From: Mixta gaviniae
GTDB lineage: Bacteria; Pseudomonadota; Gammaproteobacteria; Enterobacterales; Enterobacteriaceae
Reading direction: 5' to 3'
NCBI RefSeq assembly: GCF_002953195.1
Contig: NZ_CP026377.1
Coordinates: 3,782,001-3,846,000 of the forward strand
Length of the DNA stretch: 64,000 nucleotides
In this document: positions 58,972 to 64,000 of the stretch, in pieces
How positions within the stretch are numbered: position 1 is the stretch's first letter
How the letters are laid out: each line of letters opens with the position of its first letter
Program-made: the position numbers and the translations under genes
The notes under the pieces: model-generated
Told to the model about the DNA's origin: nothing
The model's database searches: none
The model's input: only the letters and a program-made list of their open reading frames with translations

Positions 58972-59964
58972 TCATTCAGGACGTTGTGCGGTTATTTTAT
59001 AACCAAGATTTTCAAACGTTGTAATCAGCCGCTGAATAGAGCCGATACTCCATTGGTTGGTAATCAGCACCGTCTCACCAGAGATGAGCTCAATGGGCGC
59101 CTCATGAAAACGCTTTCGTCGTGACAGAGTGACGTCTGATTCCAACTTTATAAGACTGCGATGAACATCCTTTCCAAAGATCGATATAACAGAGTTTATA
59201 TTCTCCGGTTCATTCTCCGCTATCCAGTCGCTCATAAGCTCAAAAGCCAAGTTACGCTTGTTATATGTCGCGCCTCTAAAAACAAATTTAGAATAATCTT
59301 TCTCAGATTTTTCATTTGCCTTCATGGCTTCTATTTCTTTGCGCTTTTGTCGGACAAGAAAATCTTTTGCCTCTGGCAACGGGATTATTTGTTCGAAATT
59401 CACCAGCAGTTTGTCGAGATGAAGATATGGACTTAGCCTGAAACAGCTGATATTAAGACCATTATTGTTAAGCCACAGGACTGTGTTTGTGACCTCTTTA
59501 GAGAAATCAGCTGATATTAAAACAATCCGCACCTGCGTATTAAAATCAGCAATTTCGCTTTCTTCTCTCTCACAGAAATTGAGGATTTCATTCTCTGCAT
59601 TTTTTTCGACACCTTCTTTATCGAGATATTTTTGATAGCACTCAGCAGCTTCATGAAACGTCATTTGCGAAACCATAGCAGCATACCTTACTGCCTGAAG
59701 CTCCATATGGGCGCCCTGCTCATCACGTTTGAGCTCAATGACGACCAGATTGAAATTTTTATCGATGCAGAGCAAATCGATCCTGCGCTGACTGTCCTCC
59801 CAGTTATTAAACTCTTCCTGAATGACCATGCAGTCAGGAACGAAATGGCTTATCTTTCTGGCTAAGGCCGACTGGATATCTCTGCGTTCAAGAATGGATT
59901 CGCGCGCAAACGTCGTTTTCGACACTGCCCGAAACTCCTGCTCTTCTAAAGTGAACAACCCCAT
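58972..59964 (-). CDS. PD-(D/E)XK nuclease-like protein
   Basis: 330 residues. The N-terminal 130 residues carry a PD-(D/E)XK nuclease fold: RRIDLLCIDKNFNLVVIELKRDE gives Asp63, Glu77 and Lys79, and MELQAVRYAAMV is the motif IV glutamine helix, as in DUF91/NucS-like nucleases. The C-terminal half (from about 210) is basic and unrecognised, with a predicted DNA-binding or specificity role. ATG follows GGAG by six bases. It lies 237 bp downstream of the next operon with its own leader, so may be a separate defence gene. Confidence 0.82.
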   Translation of the reverse strand: MGLFTLEEQEFRAVSKTTFARESILERRDIQSALARKISHFVPDCMVIQEEFNNWEDSQRRIDLLCIDKNFNLVVIELKRDEQGAHMELQAVRYAAMVSQMTFHEAAECYQKYLDKEGVEKNAENEILNFCEREESEIADFNTQVRIVLISADFSKEVTNTVLWLNNNGLNISCFRLSPYLHLDKLLVNFEQIIPLPEAKDFLVRQKRKEIEAMKANEKSEKDYSKFVFRGATYNKRNLAFELMSDWIAENEPENINSVISIFGKDVHRSLIKLESDVTLSRRKRFHEAPIELISGETVLITNQWSIGSIQRLITTFENLGYKITAQRPE

Positions 59965-60201
59965 ACATTCTCCATGTAAGACATTTAAAAATTAATGTAA
60001 TAAGCTCTTTGCCATCTTCAAGGCATCATTTGAAAACGTATCCGGGCAAGGCACGTCACAATCGCTCGTGCCCAATTCAGTTTTGCAATGTCAGTAACAT
60101 CGCAAAGCAACGTAATCCACGCTGAGCCGGTGCCGCGCTGTTATTCATGCGCCGCCTCTTAAACCCAGCGTAAAATGGGCCGGGTTGCCGTCCCACAGAG
60201 C

Positions 60202-61281
60202 TCAGCGGAGCTCACGCTCAAAGTTATCCAGTAACGTCATCCGCTTTGCCAGATCCGAAAGCAATTCAGATTTAGGGGTTTCCTGCGGGACATGGCAGGA
60301 AAAGAAACCCAAAATTCTTCCGTTGGCTTCTTCCTCATACTCTTCCTCACTTCCCTCGATGTTGAGCATCGCGATCGCTCTTTCACGCATCTGCTCATTT
60401 TCAAGATCGCAGGCGTAAGTGATCACTTCAAACCACTCATCCACCGTTCCGTTCAGATACAGAACCACATCTGAAGGTGAGAACCAGTGGGAACATTTAA
60501 AGCGCAGTACCGGAAAGCCAGACCAGTTAGTCAGACGGGCTTTGATCTCATAGCCCTTGTCGCTGAAATGTTCAGTAAGGTAACGCTGGCATTCTCCGGA
60601 CAACGTTTTAATGACGGTTTTCTTGAGCTCTTCTATTTCTGCAATGCGATGGAGATTAGTCAGAACAAACGCTTCGGTTTCAGTTGTAACAGCAGGGTGG
60701 CTCACAAGTAACTCCAGATGCAGGACATACTCACGCAGTATGACCAGCCATTTGTTTAATGATGAAGCCATATAGGCTTCCCCGATCCGCGAAGACAATG
60801 CACCGGTAAGCTGCCGGTAACTGACCCCAACCCAGCCCTCAGGCGCACAACCGTTGGGTGATAACACCACGCAAAGGGGCGTTTTGCCCTGATACGCTTC
60901 CTGTTGAAGGCACGTGAGGTAATCATCAAAGGGATTATTCTGCAGATGCCAGACCTTGTTCTCGATGATCATTACCCAGTCTTCACCCTCAAGCAGGATG
61001 TCGATCCGGTTCCCTCTTCCAGTGCTGACTTCACGCTGAGGCGGTGCGGACAGTTGGGCGTTGAACGTGTTTGCCAGCCCCATGCAGCTGAACAGCGCCT
61101 CTGCCGCCAGTGGCCCCAGCCCGTGACCACCGTCAGGATCGAGAAAGAAGGCCAGCACATCGCTGACAGGATTTTCATAGTGCCCGCGGGCACCTGAGGA
61201 AAAAATATTCGCTTCCGTTTTACGTGGCTGGGGAAGGCTTTTCATCTGATTCAGCAACGCTTCCAGCGCTAAAATGTCCAT
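60202..61281 (-). CDS. PD-(D/E)XK nuclease family protein coupled to LeoA-like gene
   Basis: 359 residues, PD-(D/E)XK superfamily: ENPVSDVLAFFLDPDG (Glu36 and Asp41 region), NRIDILLEG (Asp93) and MIIENKVW (Glu107, Lys109) form the active site. The C-terminal 200 residues are acidic/helical with no recognised domain. The start is 15 bp after the LeoA-like stop, with GGGAG as ribosome-binding site, so it is the third gene of that operon. An effector nuclease of an anti-phage system is the likely role by context. Confidence 0.85.
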   Translation of the reverse strand: MDILALEALLNQMKSLPQPRKTEANIFSSGARGHYENPVSDVLAFFLDPDGGHGLGPLAAEALFSCMGLANTFNAQLSAPPQREVSTGRGNRIDILLEGEDWVMIIENKVWHLQNNPFDDYLTCLQQEAYQGKTPLCVVLSPNGCAPEGWVGVSYRQLTGALSSRIGEAYMASSLNKWLVILREYVLHLELLVSHPAVTTETEAFVLTNLHRIAEIEELKKTVIKTLSGECQRYLTEHFSDKGYEIKARLTNWSGFPVLRFKCSHWFSPSDVVLYLNGTVDEWFEVITYACDLENEQMRERAIAMLNIEGSEEEYEEEANGRILGFFSCHVPQETPKSELLSDLAKRMTLLDNFERELR

Positions 61282-61296
61282 TTTTTCTCCCGAAGC

Positions 61297-63003
61297 TTAG
61301 TCGTTCACGCGCGTGTATTCCGCATCAATCGCTTCCGCATCCGCACGCCAGCGGGCAAAGAGTGACTGTTGCTCCTGAATCGCCTGCATTGCGCGTTCAA
61401 GGCTCGCCATTTCATCCTGCATCAGTGCGAAACCGGTAAAATAATCGCGTGCGAATTCACTTCCTCCCAGCACACTGATTAATCCATCGCGTTGCTGGTT
61501 AAAGTTCGAAATCATGGAGTCGATCATTTTTTTGAACTCCGCCTCACGCTTTGCCTGGCTGTAGGTATCCCACAATTCCAGCGCCACGCCGGCGAACACC
61601 AGCGCCCCGTTCAGGCCTTTAGCAAATTTAATGGCTCCCCAAGGTTTAAACTTCAGCAATTTTCCCAGCTCTAACCCGGCCATTTTACCAACGGACACCA
61701 CCCCATCACGAGCGGCAATCACGGTTGCACTGTTAATTAAGTTGCTCTTAACGACATAATTCAGACCCTGCTTGCCCATCGCCGCCATATTGCCGTTGTA
61801 GTGATTGATTTCAGCGCTGTAGCCCAGATGCATCTTCTGGATGGCATTGTTTACGGACTGCACGCGGCGGGCGAACTCGTTGTCCAGGCGGGTATCAATG
61901 ATGATGCCTTGCTCACCGATTTCGCTCTCGAAAAACTCCATATAGGTTTCGAGACTTAGGCCCCGGGCGCGAAGTATCAAATCTTTAAAGTAGTCGAGTA
62001 CAAAGTTATTGAGACTGATGCGCGCTTCCGCGATATCGCGCTGCATGGTCAGCAGCTCTTTGCTGAGCCGGACATGAATGGATGAGAGATCTTCTACTTC
62101 CTGTCGGATACGCACATCATTCGCGATGGCTTCCGGCAGCTTCCGGGTCAGGATATCCCTGATAACACTCTTTTTCGTTTCTTCACTCAGCGCCAGTGCT
62201 CCCCCGCTTTTTTCTATCTTGTCGCTCGTCGCGTCCTGCAGTTCACTGATATGAGACAGCGCACGGAATTTTTCCGGGTTATCCAGCCAGTATTCGGTCC
62301 CCATATCAAAAGGGTTAGCCGCGACGGCGACAATATTTAGCGCATCATGTTCCAGGGAAGTGAGCGCGATCAGGTCGTCCAAACGCGCACGCACGTTCTG
62401 GCGCTTCACCTCTACGTTGGCGGCGTAATCGTCCTCATCCTCCACGTCCGCTACTTCATCGAAGCGGCTGAGAACGAACACCGTACGTTCAAGCAGGTTC
62501 AGGGTACGGAAGAGCCATTCAAGGTCGGCCTTATGGCTCTCTTTTATCGGATTGGTGGAGTTCATGACATAGAGGATCAAATGCGCCTCACTGATGTACT
62601 TTTTGGTCATGTCCTTGTATTTTTCGACAGCCCGGGTGTCTTCGTTGAACTGTTCTTTGAAGCCAAACAACCCGGGCGTGTCAATCAGGACAAAGTCCGA
62701 TCCCACGTCGTACACTTTGACTTCGTTGGAAGATTCCTGATGGCTGATATTCATGCTCGCTTTATCGAGACGCCCCATCCAGGCGGCAGCTATTGAGGTT
62801 TTCCCTTCGGAGAACCCTCCAATCAGCGCGATTTTTAATTTCCCGTTCGCGGCATTCTCTTTGGCCGCTTCAATTTTATTGATGAGCTGCACATCGACCG
62901 GGACGCCGACCTTCTCACCCTGCTCAAGAAAGGCGGTGAGTTCATCCAGAATGTGAACATTGCGGGACTGCTGCGCTTTAAAAACATCCAGCGTTTTTTC
63001 CAT
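61297..63003 (-). CDS. LeoA-like dynamin-family GTPase (Eleos system candidate)
   Basis: 568 residues. Large GTPase with G1 GGFSEGKTS (62-70), G3 DTPG (108-111) and a G4-like SRFDE (179-183). Middle and C-terminal helices plus a hydrophobic stretch (about 410-490) that could be the membrane-binding paddle. It resembles LeoA of enterotoxigenic E. coli, a bacterial dynamin linked to vesicle secretion and, with LeoBC, to the Eleos phage-defence system. The ATG overlaps the TAA of the upstream gene by one base (TAATG), so the two are translationally coupled. Confidence 0.87.
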   Translation of the reverse strand: MEKTLDVFKAQQSRNVHILDELTAFLEQGEKVGVPVDVQLINKIEAAKENAANGKLKIALIGGFSEGKTSIAAAWMGRLDKASMNISHQESSNEVKVYDVGSDFVLIDTPGLFGFKEQFNEDTRAVEKYKDMTKKYISEAHLILYVMNSTNPIKESHKADLEWLFRTLNLLERTVFVLSRFDEVADVEDEDDYAANVEVKRQNVRARLDDLIALTSLEHDALNIVAVAANPFDMGTEYWLDNPEKFRALSHISELQDATSDKIEKSGGALALSEETKKSVIRDILTRKLPEAIANDVRIRQEVEDLSSIHVRLSKELLTMQRDIAEARISLNNFVLDYFKDLILRARGLSLETYMEFFESEIGEQGIIIDTRLDNEFARRVQSVNNAIQKMHLGYSAEINHYNGNMAAMGKQGLNYVVKSNLINSATVIAARDGVVSVGKMAGLELGKLLKFKPWGAIKFAKGLNGALVFAGVALELWDTYSQAKREAEFKKMIDSMISNFNQQRDGLISVLGGSEFARDYFTGFALMQDEMASLERAMQAIQEQQSLFARWRADAEAIDAEYTRVND

Positions 63004-64000
63004 TACTTCGCTCCAGAAAAATCAATTCCAGTGGATAAAAGGCGTAATCCGGCCGCGGCCTGGATCAGGAGCTCATTGATGCCCGAAACCTGTTTCACAG
63101 GCTCCTCCAGCATGTCTTTAATCTCAGCGATTTTCTCTTGCAGCTCCGGGAAGGCTTTTTGAATGCCGTCGACAATGGCGTCGTTCATGTGGGCAGCCAC
63201 GTTGCTGAGATTTTTGTCAGCGGACTGCTTCTGCTGAGACATTTTGTAACTGGAGCTGATCATGCTGCGCAGGGCTTTGTAGGCCGCAAATGCCAGATTC
63301 GCCAGCGCCGGGCCGAGGACAAGCCACCCGGCGGGGTTCCAGAAAAGTAGCGCGCCGCCCGCGAGTGTCGCCAGAAGTCCCGTGACGTTGATGCCGTTAT
63401 CGATATCAATCGTGAGGGGAATATTACTGCTGAATCTGTGCGTCTGGAGGCGTGAAAAGGTATTGAGGATCCCGCGAGCGTGCTGCTGAAACTGCGCAAC
63501 AATGTCACTGATCTCTGACTGAAAGCGCTCAAGTTCGGCTTTAAGTATCCCTGGAAGAGACTTTTCAAGCGAAGCGTGCTCTAGGCTAATCATGGCCTCC
63601 AGCTCACTTTTAAAGCGATCGTTACTGATATCACCGTCAATCACTTTATAGATACGCTCGCGCGCATGATTGCGGAAACGACTAACGCTCTCCTCCGCGC
63701 GGTCAATCAGACGCTGGCGCAGTGATTTCAGTGCGTGATCAAGCTGCTTGTGTGCGCTGTTTTTGTCCTCATTAAGCTGCCAGACAAGTTTTGCGTAGGT
63801 GTCTGACTGCAGCACGCTCACCTGTGCGGCAATGTCATCCAGCACAACGCGGGTTTTCTGTATGTTCGATCGGGCAATTTTTGACTTGCTGTCGGCGACA
63901 AGCTGTTGTGTCAGTACGCGCGCAAGCGCTGAAACGCCCGTTTTTTCGAGCAATTCTTCCGGGGTAAAGGCTTTCAGGAACTTATCGCGACTCTTCGCGT
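63003..64000 (-). CDS. LeoBC-like dynamin-family protein, partial (N-terminus off right edge)
   Basis: The last 332 residues of a protein that enters from the right edge; the frame is open through base 64000, so the start and GTPase domain are outside. Helical coiled-coil region (ELEAMISLEHASLEKSLPG...), then a hydrophobic membrane segment (LLATLAGGALLFWNPAGWLVLGPALANLAF, shown in parts) and a helical tail. Topology fits the stalk/paddle part of bacterial dynamins, and the position before LeoA-like matches LeoBC. Confidence 0.78.
   Translation of the reverse strand, partial: AKSRDKFLKAFTPEELLEKTGVSALARVLTQQLVADSKSKIARSNIQKTRVVLDDIAAQVSVLQSDTYAKLVWQLNEDKNSAHKQLDHALKSLRQRLIDRAEESVSRFRNHARERIYKVIDGDISNDRFKSELEAMISLEHASLEKSLPGILKAELERFQSEISDIVAQFQQHARGILNTFSRLQTHRFSSNIPLTIDIDNGINVTGLLATLAGGALLFWNPAGWLVLGPALANLAFAAYKALRSMISSSYKMSQQKQSADKNLSNVAAHMNDAIVDGIQKAFPELQEKIAEIKDMLEEPVKQVSGINELLIQAAAGLRLLSTGIDFSGAK

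Overview
The window is a chromosomal segment of an enterobacterium, most likely Erwiniaceae (Pantoea/Mixta/Erwinia type). From about 9.2 to 54.9 kb the gene order follows the E. coli backbone closely: yghA, exbDB, metC, yghB, yqhC, dkgA, ftsP, plsC, parC, mdaB, ygiN, parE, yqiA, cpdA, yqiB, nudF, tolC, ygiBCD, zupT, ribB, ubiK, hldE, glnE, ygiF, ygiM, cca, bacA, folB, plsY, tsaD, rpsU, dnaG, rpoD, mug, ileX. The genus is inferred from protein similarity and high GC and cannot be settled here.

Layout. (1) 0-7.6 kb: an MHYT-GGDEF-EAL cyclic-di-GMP protein running off the left edge, a 757-bp non-coding stretch, and a five-gene archaic (Csu-type) chaperone-usher pilus operon made of two spore-coat-U subunits, chaperone, usher and a two-domain tip subunit. 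(2) 7.6-16.7 kb: a citrate/tricarballylate-type MFS symporter, yghA, the Ton energisers exbBD, a three-gene TRAP transporter lying between exbB and metC, metC and yghB. (3) 16.7-31.6 kb: yqhC next to dkgA without yqhD, a non-coding region with two different 45-bp tandem arrays around a foldable spacer, then ftsP-plsC-parC, mdaB-ygiN, the nudF-yqiB-cpdA-yqiA-parE operon and tolC. (4) 31.6-48.5 kb: ygiBCD, zupT, a small SleB-like hydrolase, ribB with its FMN riboswitch, ubiK, the ygiF-glnE-hldE operon, ygiM, cca, bacA, folB, plsY, a 23-bp repeat block and a small protein with a double-glycine leader. (5) 48.5-54.9 kb: tsaD, the rpsU-dnaG-rpoD macromolecular synthesis operon, mug and tRNA-Ile2 (ileX).

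(6) 54.9-64 kb, beyond ileX, is accessory DNA with lower GC. It carries an unrecognised coiled-coil protein, an AlpA-type regulator, an inovirus-Gp2/YagK-YfjJ-like HUH-motif protein, and a protein that appears to consist of repeated helix-turn-helix modules also found at the C-terminus of its neighbour. After 0.7 kb without a clear gene come, on the minus strand, a PD-(D/E)XK nuclease-like protein and an operon that reads leftward from the window edge: a LeoBC-like dynamin-family protein (cut by the edge), a LeoA-like dynamin GTPase overlapping it by one base, and a second PD-(D/E)XK nuclease-like gene 15 bases on. The dynamin pair resembles the anti-phage system called Eleos. The coupled nuclease is the part I do not recognise as a standard component and is the best candidate for something new.

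Starts given here were chosen from ribosome-binding sites and recalled homologue N-termini. Functions are by recognition of families, without database search.
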